47,978 bases of DNA from a virus, in IMG/VR virus record IMGVR_UViG_3300034631_000075, positions 1 to 47,978 of that record, one strand, 5' to 3'. A program made the translations under genes and the position numbers. A model generated the notes under the pieces. It was given only the letters and a program-made list of their open reading frames with translations. It was not told the DNA's origin and searched no databases. Below are positions 41,390 to 47,978 of this stretch, piece by piece. Each line of letters opens with the position of its first letter. Position 1 is the stretch's first letter.

Positions 41390-42888
41390 GCCTCGGCCCT
41401 CCGGCGGTTCGATGCGGCAACGGCCTCGCGCTGCCGATCGCGGCTGGACAGTCCCAGGGTGCGGCGCCGGCCCTTGACCTGGTTGAGCGTCAGGCCTGTT
41501 CGCTCGACGATCTGCGCCAGCGGTGCCTTGGCGGCATCGCCCTCGCGAATGATGGCGTCGATCTCGGGAGTGAAAGGGGATACCGTCTCTCCGGCTGTCA
41601 CGTCCGGCACACCGCCGACGTTCGCGGGTTGGCTTCTCTGGTCGCCTCCGTCTCCCCCAGTTCCTCCGCATGAAAAAGGCGCTGCAGCTACTGGAAACCC
41701 GCCCACCTTCTCGCACGCCGTCGCCGGCGAATGATCTGCGTCGGAGCCGGCGCCGACGCTCGCCCTACTCACCTCTCCCGCCACGCTGTCGGCTGGCACC
41801 TTGCCCAGCTCGGTCGCGCCGCCGTCCACGGAGGTTTTCGCTTGGGATTCTTCCGGAGCCTCATAGCCCCAGCGCGCCCAGCCCAGCCGCGCCACGCGGG
41901 CGTTGAGCTCGATCTTGGGCAGGCTGGGGAAATAGGCTTCGATGATCTCGTAGAACTTGTGCGGCTTGGCCGAATGCTCGCCTAGCGGCGCTTCGATCAC
42001 TGAGGCGAACTGGTCGCCCATGGCGGGCGCCGGCACATGGCCGCGCGTGCCGATCAGCAGCAGCTCATGCTTGTTGCGCACCCAATAGCCAGTGCCGATC
42101 CGGTCCTTGTGCCAGGAGAAGTGCGACTTGTAGGCAAAGCCCCAGGCCTTCATCACCTCAAGCGCTTCCACCAGCATCGGCACGGTGGCCCAAAGAAACA
42201 GCACGCAATCATCGGCGGCGAGCGAGCCGACATCGCGGCCCTTGATCGTCTCGAGATCCGAGGTCGGATAGTGGTTGTCGGCCGACCGGTCCATGCCGGT
42301 CTCTTCCGAGTAGGTTTGGAACTTCCATTCCGGATCGGCATAGATCACGCCGAACTTGGCCTCCGGCAACGCCGCCTGCTTCTTGCCTAGCGCGGCTTCC
42401 CGCTCTACCCGCTTCGCCTTCTTGCCAGCGGTCGAAACGTCCTTGAGCGGGTTCACCATCACGGCGTCGCCGCTGATGATCTTGTCGCGCGCGATCTGCA
42501 TCGCCGCCTCGAACGCGGTCTCGTCGAGCGCCGCCAGCTTCTGCGACTTGGCGGAGAGCTTCTTGCTGATGCCAGCTTCTTCCAGCGTCACCCGCTGAAA
42601 CGGTTCTGGGGGGGTACCGTTTTCCGCCTCATCACCGGCAACATTCGATCGGGCGGGACGGCCGATGCCGAGCTGCCCGCTCTCATGCGCAGATTTCAGC
42701 AGCTCACCGAGGCGACGTTCTGCCCGGGCGATGATCTCGCTGGCATCGGCAATGATCGTGCGATCCCGCGCCTGCTCACCATAGAGGCGCATGCGGACAG
42801 CCTGGTCGCGGATATCTTTGACCTCGTCGGTGCGCCGGGCCTCCGCAAGCGCTTCCTTGGCGACGGAAAAGAGGGCGAGCTCGGTCAT
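41386..42888 (-). CDS. MT-A70 adenine methyltransferase with GcrA-like C-terminus
   Basis: The 500-residue protein has an N-terminal helical part, an MT-A70 domain (residues 176-345; FGVIYADPEWKFQTYS, with DPEW in place of the usual DPPW; VLFLWATVPMLVEALEVMKAWGF; RNKHELLLIGTRG; HSAKPHKFYEII) and a linker leading to a C-terminal FTPEIDAIIREG ... LTLNQVKGRRRTLGLSSR segment. The last aligns by eye with GcrA, a regulator that reads adenine methylation in Alphaproteobacteria. It probably makes N6-methyladenine in DNA. A longer frame upstream is shadow. Confidence 0.86.
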   Translation of the reverse strand: MTELALFSVAKEALAEARRTDEVKDIRDQAVRMRLYGEQARDRTIIADASEIIARAERRLGELLKSAHESGQLGIGRPARSNVAGDEAENGTPPEPFQRVTLEEAGISKKLSAKSQKLAALDETAFEAAMQIARDKIISGDAVMVNPLKDVSTAGKKAKRVEREAALGKKQAALPEAKFGVIYADPEWKFQTYSEETGMDRSADNHYPTSDLETIKGRDVGSLAADDCVLFLWATVPMLVEALEVMKAWGFAYKSHFSWHKDRIGTGYWVRNKHELLLIGTRGHVPAPAMGDQFASVIEAPLGEHSAKPHKFYEIIEAYFPSLPKIELNARVARLGWARWGYEAPEESQAKTSVDGGATELGKVPADSVAGEVSRASVGAGSDADHSPATACEKVGGFPVAAAPFSCGGTGGDGGDQRSQPANVGGVPDVTAGETVSPFTPEIDAIIREGDAAKAPLAQIVERTGLTLNQVKGRRRTLGLSSRDRQREAVAASNRRRAEA

Positions 42889-43364
42889 GCGTCGTCGCTC
42901 CCTGCTGCTTCGGCTTCGACCTGCAGCTTGAGCAGCGCTAGCTTGGCGATCGCGCCATGGATCTCGTCGAGAATTTTGAGGGCGTCTTTGCCGCAGATCT
43001 GACCATCCGCCCGGGCGGCGCCCAGCGCGACGAACACGTCGCCCATTTCTTTGAGGGTTTCGGCACTGATCCGATCGAGGCACCCTCCCTCGACCAGGGC
43101 AACCGCCGGCAGTGGCACAAGAATGTGGTTGCAGAGGAGCGCCAGCTGCTCGGTGACGACGGGACCTGCCTCGGCTTCGAGGTCCGCCACGACGTCGATC
43201 GGCATAAACAGCTTGTGCGCAGCCTGCCCGTATTCGCTCAGCTGTTGCTGCCGCACCCGGGTAGCACCAGCCGCCTTTGGCCCACGGCCGGAAGCCGCGA
43301 CTAGTTGGCGGGTAGCCCCTTTGAGCGCGTAATAGTCTGCTGCAGGGAGTTGGCGCCCGATCAT
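42885..43364 (-). CDS. CII-like phage regulator
   Basis: The 159-residue protein has YYALKGATRQLVAASGRG, TRVRQQQLSEYG and FMPIDVVADLEAEAGPVVTEQLALLC, a pattern like the Phage_CP76/CII regulator family as I recall it. Such proteins set early gene expression and the lysis-lysogeny choice. It is coupled to the methylase gene and lies downstream of the Cro-like gene. Confidence 0.68.
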   Translation of the reverse strand: MIGRQLPAADYYALKGATRQLVAASGRGPKAAGATRVRQQQLSEYGQAAHKLFMPIDVVADLEAEAGPVVTEQLALLCNHILVPLPAVALVEGGCLDRISAETLKEMGDVFVALGAARADGQICGKDALKILDEIHGAIAKLALLKLQVEAEAAGSDDA

Positions 43365-43390
43365 GGCGTAACCCCACCGACATATACCGG

Positions 43391-43612
43391 ATGACGGCCA
43401 TGCTTTGGACGTGGGACCAAACTGTCATGAGCAACGCACCAGACGACGAGATCAGTCCCGAGCTGCGCGAGGCGGTCACCGCCCTGCGTCGGATGAAGCG
43501 AACTGCCCGCACGGAGCTGAGGGAGGGCATCCCGCGCGGGCAGAGTACGGGCGCGCCGAGGGAGGAGGAGACCCCCGTTATGGGCAGCACGCCCGATGGG
43601 AAGATACAGTGA
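43391..43612 (+). CDS. Doubtful small plus-strand protein
   Basis: A frame of 73 codons (or 61 from the ATG at 43427) encodes acidic-to-basic helical sequence (NAPDDEISPELREAVTALRR). It is in the 253-base gap between two leftward early genes and against their direction, without a good ribosome site. No minus-strand alternative in the gap looks better. Kept as a low-confidence gene. Confidence 0.3.
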   Translation: MTAMLWTWDQTVMSNAPDDEISPELREAVTALRRMKRTARTELREGIPRGQSTGAPREEETPVMGSTPDGKIQ

Positions 43613-43617
43613 GCCGG

Positions 43618-43845
43618 TCATGGGCGTTCACCCGCATGTCCGGTGTTGGGCAGCGTGTGCGACCGCCTGGGCAGGCGCTTGGCCATTCCGATGGGCAGAT
43701 AAACGTCACGGGGCATTTGCCGGATCGAAAGCCCCATACCGCTGCGCACGGCGCGAACGGGGCTGCCATCAGCGATCATGTGGCGCAATGCATCAAGCCG
43801 GGCGCGGCGGTCGGCAGCGGTTATGAGATTGGGGCGGCGGCTCAT
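43618..43845 (-). CDS. Small early basic protein
   Basis: The 75-residue protein (MSRRPNLITAADRRARLDAL, GMGLSIRQMPRDVYLPIGMAKRLPRR) is strongly basic with a helical start, perhaps DNA-binding. Its ATG overlaps the TGA of the Cro-like gene (ATGA). Family unknown to me. Confidence 0.6.
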   Translation of the reverse strand: MSRRPNLITAADRRARLDALRHMIADGSPVRAVRSGMGLSIRQMPRDVYLPIGMAKRLPRRSHTLPNTGHAGERP

Positions 43846-44048
43846 TCGACCGCTCCAGCATGTTCCGGTGCCTTGTCGAGAAAGGCGACAACTGCCGAGA
43901 AGGTCCTCATGTTGAGCGAACCGCCAGCGCGAAGTCGGGAAACCAGCTTCCCGTCGTTGACGGCCAATCGACCGAAGGTGCTCTCCGCGATCTTCTCGCG
44001 AGAGCAGTATGCTTCGATGCGGGTGATGAGCAGTGCGATCTCGTTCAT
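43842..44048 (-). CDS. Cro-like early regulator
   Basis: The 68-residue protein (MNEIALLITRIEAYCSREKI, then AESTFGRLAVNDGKLVSRLRAGGSLNMRTFSAVVAFL) has a helix-turn-helix of the lambda-repressor type. It is first in the leftward operon, facing away from the repressor, as Cro is. ATGs at 44060 and 44117 give longer forms. If the promoter at 44056-44084 is used, the message would start almost at the ATG (near-leaderless). Confidence 0.75.
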   Translation of the reverse strand: MNEIALLITRIEAYCSREKIAESTFGRLAVNDGKLVSRLRAGGSLNMRTFSAVVAFLDKAPEHAGAVE

Positions 44049-44055
44049 GCACATA

Positions 44056-44084
44056 GGCATGATGGGCTTTTGCCCACGAGTCAA
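44056..44084 (-). promoter_or_regulatory. Leftward early promoter with repressor operator
   Basis: On the minus strand TTGACT (44084-44079) is followed by a 17-base spacer that holds TGGGC-AAAA-GCCCA (44063-44076), then CATGCC at the -10 place. The spacer palindrome would let a bound repressor block RNA polymerase. The -10 is weak. The same layout is found at 45204-45232. Confidence 0.72.
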
Positions 44085-44103
44085 TGGGCTATTTCCACCG
44101 TGC

Positions 44104-44118
44104 AATGGGAAGCCCATT
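44104..44118. promoter_or_regulatory. Operator next to the repressor start
   Basis: AATGGG-AAG-CCCATT is a perfect 6-bp inverted repeat ending 16 bases before the repressor ATG. An additional TGGGC half-site is at 44085-44089. Its spacer is shorter than in the other two operators. It probably serves autoregulation of the repressor. Confidence 0.65.
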
Positions 44119-44134
44119 CTGAAATGGTCTCACC

Positions 44135-44800
44135 ATGGCAAGTGAAGAAGTTGAGCGCGTTCGCGAGCTCATCAAGGCGAACAACTTGAATATGAAGGCG
44201 GTTTCGGTGGCGGCCGGGCTGGGGGAAACCTATGTCCGCGATATGCTCAAGCGCGATCGACAGCCCACCATCGAGAACTACAGAAAAGTGATCGATGCGA
44301 TCGCCCGGCTAAGCGGCCGAGTTCAACTGGATCCGCCCCCCACCGAAGTGACGCCGGCGGACCTCGAGCGCCCCTACCGAAACCAAATGACGCGCGACGT
44401 GGACGTCCTCGGGGCCGCTGCAGGCTCGGACCTAGCTGCAGGCTCGTTCCAGTTTTCTATGGATCCTATCGACCGGGTCGCGCGGCCACCAGGTCTCGTC
44501 GGAGTAAAGGGCGTCTACGCGGTCTTCGTAGAGAATGACTCCATGTACCCCATGTACCATGCGGGACAGCTCGTCTACGTCAGCCGGCACCGACCACCAG
44601 CGCCTGGTGACACGGTGGTCATTCAAAACATCAGCGAAGATGCTGACGATTTCTCGGGCTTTATCAAGGTCCTGGTAAGGCGCACGGCCGAATGGGTCGA
44701 GTGCAAGCAGTTCAACCCCGAAGGCCCTCTCAAGTTTCGGAACCACCCCGGCCTTGTGCTTCATCGTGTTTACACGACGAACGAGTTGTTCGGTCTTTAG
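44135..44800 (+). CDS. CI/LexA-type phage repressor (HTH plus S24 peptidase)
   Basis: The 221-residue protein has an XRE-like helix-turn-helix (NMKAVSVAAGLGETYVRDMLK, residues 19-39) and a C-terminal S24 domain with catalytic S136 (VENDSMYPMYHAGQ) and K178 (FIKVLVRR). An Ala-Gly cleavage site may lie at LGAAAG (92-97). DNA damage should trigger RecA-aided self-cleavage and induction. It maintains lysogeny by binding the TGGGC/GCCCA operators on both sides. It converges with the next gene (4-base overlap). Confidence 0.92.
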   Translation: MASEEVERVRELIKANNLNMKAVSVAAGLGETYVRDMLKRDRQPTIENYRKVIDAIARLSGRVQLDPPPTEVTPADLERPYRNQMTRDVDVLGAAAGSDLAAGSFQFSMDPIDRVARPPGLVGVKGVYAVFVENDSMYPMYHAGQLVYVSRHRPPAPGDTVVIQNISEDADDFSGFIKVLVRRTAEWVECKQFNPEGPLKFRNHPGLVLHRVYTTNELFGL

Positions 44801-45099
44801 TGGACCGTTCTGGCGCAGGGGCGAAACGCCTCTAGTGCCTGCTTGATCTCGTACAGCACCGAAGGCTCCGGATCTGCGAAGTCGCCTGAGCTTGTGCCGT
44901 CGCCGATGGAGCCAACCACCGGGACAACAACAAACCCCATGCCTTCGCCATCCTGACTTACCAGGCTAAAGCGAAAGTCCGGAAAGGCGCTGTTCAAATA
45001 CGAGCGCAGCTGAGCGCGGATCTCGACGAGATAATCATGCACTTCAGGGCCGCTGATGATGACAAACTCCGTCACTTTGGTGTCCCGCTGTACAGCCAC
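44797..45099 (-). CDS. Unknown protein convergent with the repressor
   Basis: The 100-residue protein starts at GTG with GGAGAG at good spacing and contains VTEFVIISGPEVHDYLVEIRAQLRSYLNSAFPDFRFSLV. It is beta-alpha in pattern and acidic at the C-terminus. It lies between repressor and second operator cluster, on the minus strand, and may be expressed from the lysogen. Family unknown to me. Confidence 0.6.
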   Translation of the reverse strand: MAVQRDTKVTEFVIISGPEVHDYLVEIRAQLRSYLNSAFPDFRFSLVSQDGEGMGFVVVPVVGSIGDGTSSGDFADPEPSVLYEIKQALEAFRPCARTVH

Positions 45100-45178
45100 G
45101 TTCTCTCTCCGTTCACGTCTGAATGGATTCCAGAGATCGCTACAGGAGTCGAGTCGAATCATTAACGGGCGGCGGTCA

Positions 45179-45226
45179 GCCCATCGTCTGCCCATTAGCC
45201 CAGTTGACTAATGGGCAGAAGCCCAT
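45179..45226. promoter_or_regulatory. Operator cluster with five half-sites
   Basis: GCCCA occurs at 45179, 45190, 45198 and 45221, and TGGGC at 45212. Two symmetric sites result: CTGCCCATTAG/CTAATGGGCAG (11-bp arms, 45188-45218) and ATGGGC-AGAA-GCCCAT (45211-45226). They match the operators left of the repressor gene. Confidence 0.78.
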
Positions 45227-45232
45227 CATAAG
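45204..45232 (+). promoter_or_regulatory. Rightward promoter with operator in the spacer
   Basis: TTGACT (45204-45209), a 17-base spacer containing TGGGC-AGAA-GCCCA, and CATAAG (45227-45232) form a good sigma-70 promoter for the operon leading to the integrase. The -35, spacer and following CAT agree with the leftward early promoter nearly base for base. Confidence 0.8.
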
Positions 45233-45282
45233 AACGTCTCATGAACGGCTCGCCGAAGTGGCTTGCCGAGGAGTGAGACCCG

Positions 45283-45723
45283 ATGCTTTCCGAACAAACA
45301 GGTAATCTGCAACCCGCCGCAGCAGCCGTCTGCCACGGCCAGATCAACTCCGATCCCGAGATCTTTGAGCCGATGGTGGAGGCGCTCGCCCAGGCGATGC
45401 GCGACCAATTCCCCAATTGTACCGAGGAGACGCTGCAGGTCGTAGGTTTCCCGCTTTCGTTCCAGCGTCAGTACGGCGACGCTGCCCGCAAGCTTGCCAG
45501 CAAGACATTCGTTCGCCAGTTGGCGACACCCGAAGAGCGCGCCGGCCGTGTCGAGAAGGCCGCCAACATGGCCGCGGGTCTCGTCGCCCATGACGCCATC
45601 GCCAGCTACCTCCTCGGCAACGGCTTCCGCCCGCGCGAGCTCGGCGACATCATGCCCGACGTGATCAGCCGCATGTGCGAGATTGTCGTTGGCCAGGCCA
45701 ACGAACCAGCTCGGGTGCAGTGA
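45283..45723 (+). CDS. Unknown first protein of the rightward operon
   Basis: The 146-residue protein has PEIFEPMVEALAQAMRDQFPNCTEETLQVVGFPLSFQRQYGDAARKLASKTFVRQ and is largely helical; no family was recognised. GGAG lies before the ATG. It directly follows the repressor-controlled promoter and should be made on induction. Its stop overlaps the zinc-finger gene (TGATG). Confidence 0.68.
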   Translation: MLSEQTGNLQPAAAAVCHGQINSDPEIFEPMVEALAQAMRDQFPNCTEETLQVVGFPLSFQRQYGDAARKLASKTFVRQLATPEERAGRVEKAANMAAGLVAHDAIASYLLGNGFRPRELGDIMPDVISRMCEIVVGQANEPARVQ

Positions 45724-45911
45724 TGGGGGCCCGTACAAGCAAGCGCAGCCGCTCCGGAGCCCAGGAGAAGTGCCCCCATTGCGGCAAGCAGCTGCGGGGA
45801 GCCAAGGGCCTCAAGATGCACATTGCCGAGGCGCACCCCGCGCCTGATCGCAGCATCGATGATCGTCTGCTGGCGTCCGTCGCCTCCGCCATCGGTGAGG
45901 CCAACCGATGA
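45723..45911 (+). CDS. Small C2H2 zinc-finger protein
   Basis: The 62-residue protein holds CPHCGKQLRGAKGLKMHIAE followed by AH: a C-x2-C-x12-H-x4-H zinc finger, after a basic N-terminus (GARTSKRSRSG). Small C2H2 proteins bind nucleic acid or protein. Coupled to both neighbours (TGATG and ATGA). Confidence 0.75.
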   Translation: MGARTSKRSRSGAQEKCPHCGKQLRGAKGLKMHIAEAHPAPDRSIDDRLLASVASAIGEANR

Positions 45912-46024
45912 ATTGGCTTGTCCGCACCGCCTGCTGGCTCGCCACCGGCGACAACGCCTTTGGCGTCGCCATCATGATCTTCGTCCCGCCGCTCATGGCC
46001 ATTACCGCAATCGGGTTCTTCTGA
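45908..46024 (+). CDS. 38-residue membrane peptide
   Basis: The frame starts with ATGA overlap on the zinc-finger stop and encodes one hydrophobic helix (GVAIMIFVPPLMAITAIGFF at the C-terminus) after MNWLVRTACWLATGDNA. Short, but coupling on both sides supports it. Function unknown. Confidence 0.55.
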   Translation: MNWLVRTACWLATGDNAFGVAIMIFVPPLMAITAIGFF

Positions 46025-46065
46025 TGGCCCCGGCCCTCACCCGCACGCCGGAGTTCTGCAAGTGA
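46024..46065 (+). CDS. 13-codon coupling peptide
   Basis: ATG at 46024 overlaps the preceding TGA, and the 13-codon frame (MAPALTRTPEFCK) ends in TGA that overlaps the GTG of the next gene (GTGA). It may only carry ribosomes to that GTG start, which otherwise has no good ribosome site. Confidence 0.4.
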   Translation: MAPALTRTPEFCK

Positions 46066-46649
46066 CCCTGCAACACGTCTTTACTCGCCCTACCGCCAGC
46101 GGTGTGGCCTTTAGCTATGCCCGCGTCGCGCCCGATATGATCAACGAGCGGGATCTCGTGCACCATATGAGCCGTCGCGAATGCTGGGGCGGCAATACCG
46201 ACTTCTCCAGCTACAGCGTCGCCCAGCACGCCCTGGTCACCATGTCGGCCTGCCGCCTGCCCGAGGCCCGCGTCTATGCCCTGCTCTCCGCTGCACCGGC
46301 TGCCTATCTCGGCTGGATGGATCCGGCGCTCAAGCTCTGGCTGGCCGAGGGCGGAAACGACATCATCGGCCTCGAGCACCGCATCTTTACCGCTGTCCTC
46401 GAGCACTTCGACGTTACGCGCCCATCCGCCGAGATCTACGCCGATGTGCACCAGGCGGAGCAACGGGCGCAGGCGACGGAGTGGCGCGACGTGGTGCGAG
46501 GCCGCATCGATAGGTGGGCGCCGTCGGGTAAACCGCTCGCGGCCGTGATCCGCTTCAAGCCACAGCCAAAGATCGAGGACGAACTCGCCGCCGCACTGGA
46601 GCGCGAGCTGCGTCCCTTCCGCGAACGGACGGCGGAGCGGTCCAAATGA
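46062..46649 (+). CDS. HD-phosphohydrolase-like protein lacking the HD residues
   Basis: The 195-residue protein resembles phage YfbR-like HD hydrolases: WGGNTDFSSYSVAQHALVTMSACRLPEARVYALLSAAPAAYLGWMDPALKLWL aligns with SVAQHSxLV ... ALLHDAxEAYLGDIxxPLK. The first His is kept, but HD is replaced by SA and the later GD by GW, so catalysis on nucleotides is doubtful. It may be a pseudoenzyme or bind nucleotides without cutting. The start is GTG in a GTGA overlap. Confidence 0.75.
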   Translation: MTLQHVFTRPTASGVAFSYARVAPDMINERDLVHHMSRRECWGGNTDFSSYSVAQHALVTMSACRLPEARVYALLSAAPAAYLGWMDPALKLWLAEGGNDIIGLEHRIFTAVLEHFDVTRPSAEIYADVHQAEQRAQATEWRDVVRGRIDRWAPSGKPLAAVIRFKPQPKIEDELAAALERELRPFRERTAERSK

Positions 46650-46915
46650 GCTCGAAGCTGGCAGCATCGGAGATGCCGTACTGGCCTGCCGCCATGACCC
46701 AGCAGATGGCGGCGGCATATTGCGGCCTATCGGTGGACACCTTCACTGAAGTCTGCCCGGTTGTCCCCATAGTTATCACCAAGTCCAAGACGGGAAAGCG
46801 CTACTTGCGAACCCGGCTGGACGAATGGTTGATCTCCCTTGACAATCCCGGCCCGGCGAAACGCCAGGGCATGGGAGCAATGTGGCGTGGCAAAAGTGAA
46901 GCTCAGAGGGCTTAA
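46646..46915 (+). CDS. Excisionase-like DNA-binding protein
   Basis: The 89-residue protein has a MerR/AlpA-like helix-turn-helix (YWPAAMTQQMAAAYCGLSVD, then GKRYLRTRLDEWLISLD). Such proteins direct the integrase to excision. It precedes the integrase, overlaps its start by 29 bases and overlaps the preceding stop by four. Confidence 0.75.
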   Translation: MSSKLAASEMPYWPAAMTQQMAAAYCGLSVDTFTEVCPVVPIVITKSKTGKRYLRTRLDEWLISLDNPGPAKRQGMGAMWRGKSEAQRA

Positions 46916-47978
46916 CATCCGCCGGAACAAGGTCGGGAAGTGGTACGCCTCTCTTCGTGCTACCGGCAAACTGCTGGCAACTGCCAACAGCCGGGAAGAA
47001 CTCGACGCCGTGATGAGCGGAGCCTCCTTTCTCCATTCCTACGCCACCGCCGAGCGCAAGCGACAGAAGGTCTATGCATCTGGAACTTTCGGCGCGCTTA
47101 TAGAGCGATACCGTACCAGCAAGGTGTTCGGCGAACTCGCCGCCCGCACCCAGGAAGACTACCGCAAGGTCCTGCTGTTTCTTGACCGTTGGTCCGATTA
47201 TCGCGCCGAAGATATCGAGACCGTGGATGTCGTCGAGGTGCGCGACATCGCCGCCGAGGAAAAGGGCGACAAGTTTTCCGACTTCGTAGTTGCTGTCATG
47301 TCGAACATCTTCCGCGAAGCCATGGAAAAAGGGCTGATGAAGTCCAATCCGGCTTTGGGCGTCCGGAGACTCTACAGAGCTAATAAGGATGCCAACCGTC
47401 GGTGGTCCGAGAAGGAATGGGTGAAGGCGTTTGTGGCAGCCCCTCCCCATCTGCGCGGTGTCCTCGCGATAGCCAAGCATTGCGGCTTGCGCGGCCAGGA
47501 CATCGCCGCCCTCACCTGGGAGAACTACCGCGATGACGCCGACATGGGTCGAGTCCTGGCGCTCACGCCAAAAAAGAACGGCGACAAGGTCGGCGAGATT
47601 ACGATCGGTGTCCCCGCCGAGCTAAAAGCGGTGCTCGACAAAATGAAGGCCGGAGACGGGGTGGTGCAGCCAGCAAGCAACGCGCCCATCTGCCGTAACA
47701 GTCTCGGGAAGCAATATCCCACCGAAAACGCAATGCGCAAAGCCTGGCAGGACTTCAAGGCGTCCGATGCTTTTACAACGGCACTACCCAACAGCGGCGA
47801 CCTGACCCTTCATGGTTTGCGGGTGACCTTCAGCAGCGAGCTGCGCGAGGCCGGCTTCTCCGATCGGGAGGTCGCGGACATGCTCGGCGATCTGTCCGAG
47901 GGCATGGGAAAGCGTTACAGTCGGGGCGCTGAGATGCGCAAAACAAGCGTCCGCGTCTTCAAGAAACTGGCTCAATAA
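46887..47978 (+). CDS. int: Phage integrase, tyrosine recombinase
   Basis: The 363-residue protein has an N-terminal arm-binding part, a SAM-like core-binding domain (FGALIERYRTSKVFGEL, about 65-85) and a catalytic domain with R202 (HCGLRGQDIAALTW), Lys in LTPKKNGDK, H309 and R312 (LHGLRVTFSSEL), Asp335 at the place often held by His (DMLGDLSEG) and nucleophile Y344 (GKRYSRG). The GTG start was chosen at VAKVKLRGLN; a TTG 16 codons upstream opens the frame. It should insert the phage into the host chromosome. The stop is the last base triplet of the window. Confidence 0.93.
   Translation: MAKVKLRGLNIRRNKVGKWYASLRATGKLLATANSREELDAVMSGASFLHSYATAERKRQKVYASGTFGALIERYRTSKVFGELAARTQEDYRKVLLFLDRWSDYRAEDIETVDVVEVRDIAAEEKGDKFSDFVVAVMSNIFREAMEKGLMKSNPALGVRRLYRANKDANRRWSEKEWVKAFVAAPPHLRGVLAIAKHCGLRGQDIAALTWENYRDDADMGRVLALTPKKNGDKVGEITIGVPAELKAVLDKMKAGDGVVQPASNAPICRNSLGKQYPTENAMRKAWQDFKASDAFTTALPNSGDLTLHGLRVTFSSELREAGFSDREVADMLGDLSEGMGKRYSRGAEMRKTSVRVFKKLAQ

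Noticed and set aside
42889-43590. N-terminal extension of the methylase frame
   Set aside because: The extension overlaps the CII-like gene in another frame and has basic shadow composition; the ATG at 42888 is coupled by ATGA to that gene.
43361-43621. Minus-strand frame of 86 codons in the gap between early genes
   Set aside because: Proline- and arginine-rich composition without ribosome site or coupling; looks like a shadow.
1-47978. Attachment site pair, tRNA genes or CRISPR array
   Set aside because: No repeat shared by the window ends, no cloverleaf and no spaced repeats of CRISPR type were seen. The window ends on stop codons, so att sites may lie outside.

Overview
The whole window reads as one temperate bacteriophage or prophage genome; no host housekeeping gene, rRNA, tRNA or CRISPR array was seen. 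DNA is GC-rich, genes are packed with many 1-4 base stop/start overlaps, and several families (a RegA/ActR/PrrA-type DNA-binding domain, a GcrA-like C-terminus on an adenine methylase) point to an alphaproteobacterial host, probably Hyphomicrobiales (Rhizobiales). The genus cannot be fixed from sequence alone. The first base is the stop codon of one gene and the last base is the stop codon of the integrase, so the window looks cropped on gene boundaries and no att site can be judged.

The virion is a hybrid: a lambda-style head (Nu1/gpA-like terminase, gpB portal, gpW joiner, S49 protease with a nested scaffold, gpD decoration, gpE capsid; about 24-31 kb) joined to a P2-style contractile tail (V, W, J, I, fibres, sheath FI, tube FII, E/E' with a -1 frameshift, T, U, X, D; about 3-23 kb). 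All of this is on the minus strand. The lysis cassette (amidase, holin-like protein, Rz/Rz1-like spanins) is at 0.45-2.2 kb. Insertions against the grain are a second tyrosine recombinase (2.3-3.2 kb, plus strand), a two-gene membrane protein/lipoprotein moron (7.3-8.3 kb, plus strand, own promoter and terminator) and a small plus-strand gene at 20.5 kb.

The early region runs leftward from about 44.1 kb to 32.1 kb as one coupled operon: Cro-like regulator, CII-like regulator, MT-A70 methylase with a GcrA-like tail, DGQHR/ParB-like protein, large ParB-family protein, TSCPD-like protein, RegA-like DNA-binding domain, CHC2/Toprim primase, PAPS-reductase-like protein, P4-type helicase and a protein of unknown function at the early/late boundary. 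A 350-base array of GAGGGT/ACCCTC repeats with a cruciform lies between the helicase and that last gene and is a candidate replication origin or control region. A terminator-like hairpin (32.04 kb) separates early from late genes.

The lysogeny switch is at 44.0-45.3 kb: a LexA/CI-type repressor (plus strand) flanked on both sides by near-identical promoter/operator modules (TTGACT-N2-TGGGC-N4-GCCCA). One faces the leftward early operon and the other faces a rightward operon (45.3-48.0 kb) of small proteins, a degenerate HD-hydrolase-like protein, an excisionase-like protein and the integrase. The repressor thus appears to control replication and excision together.
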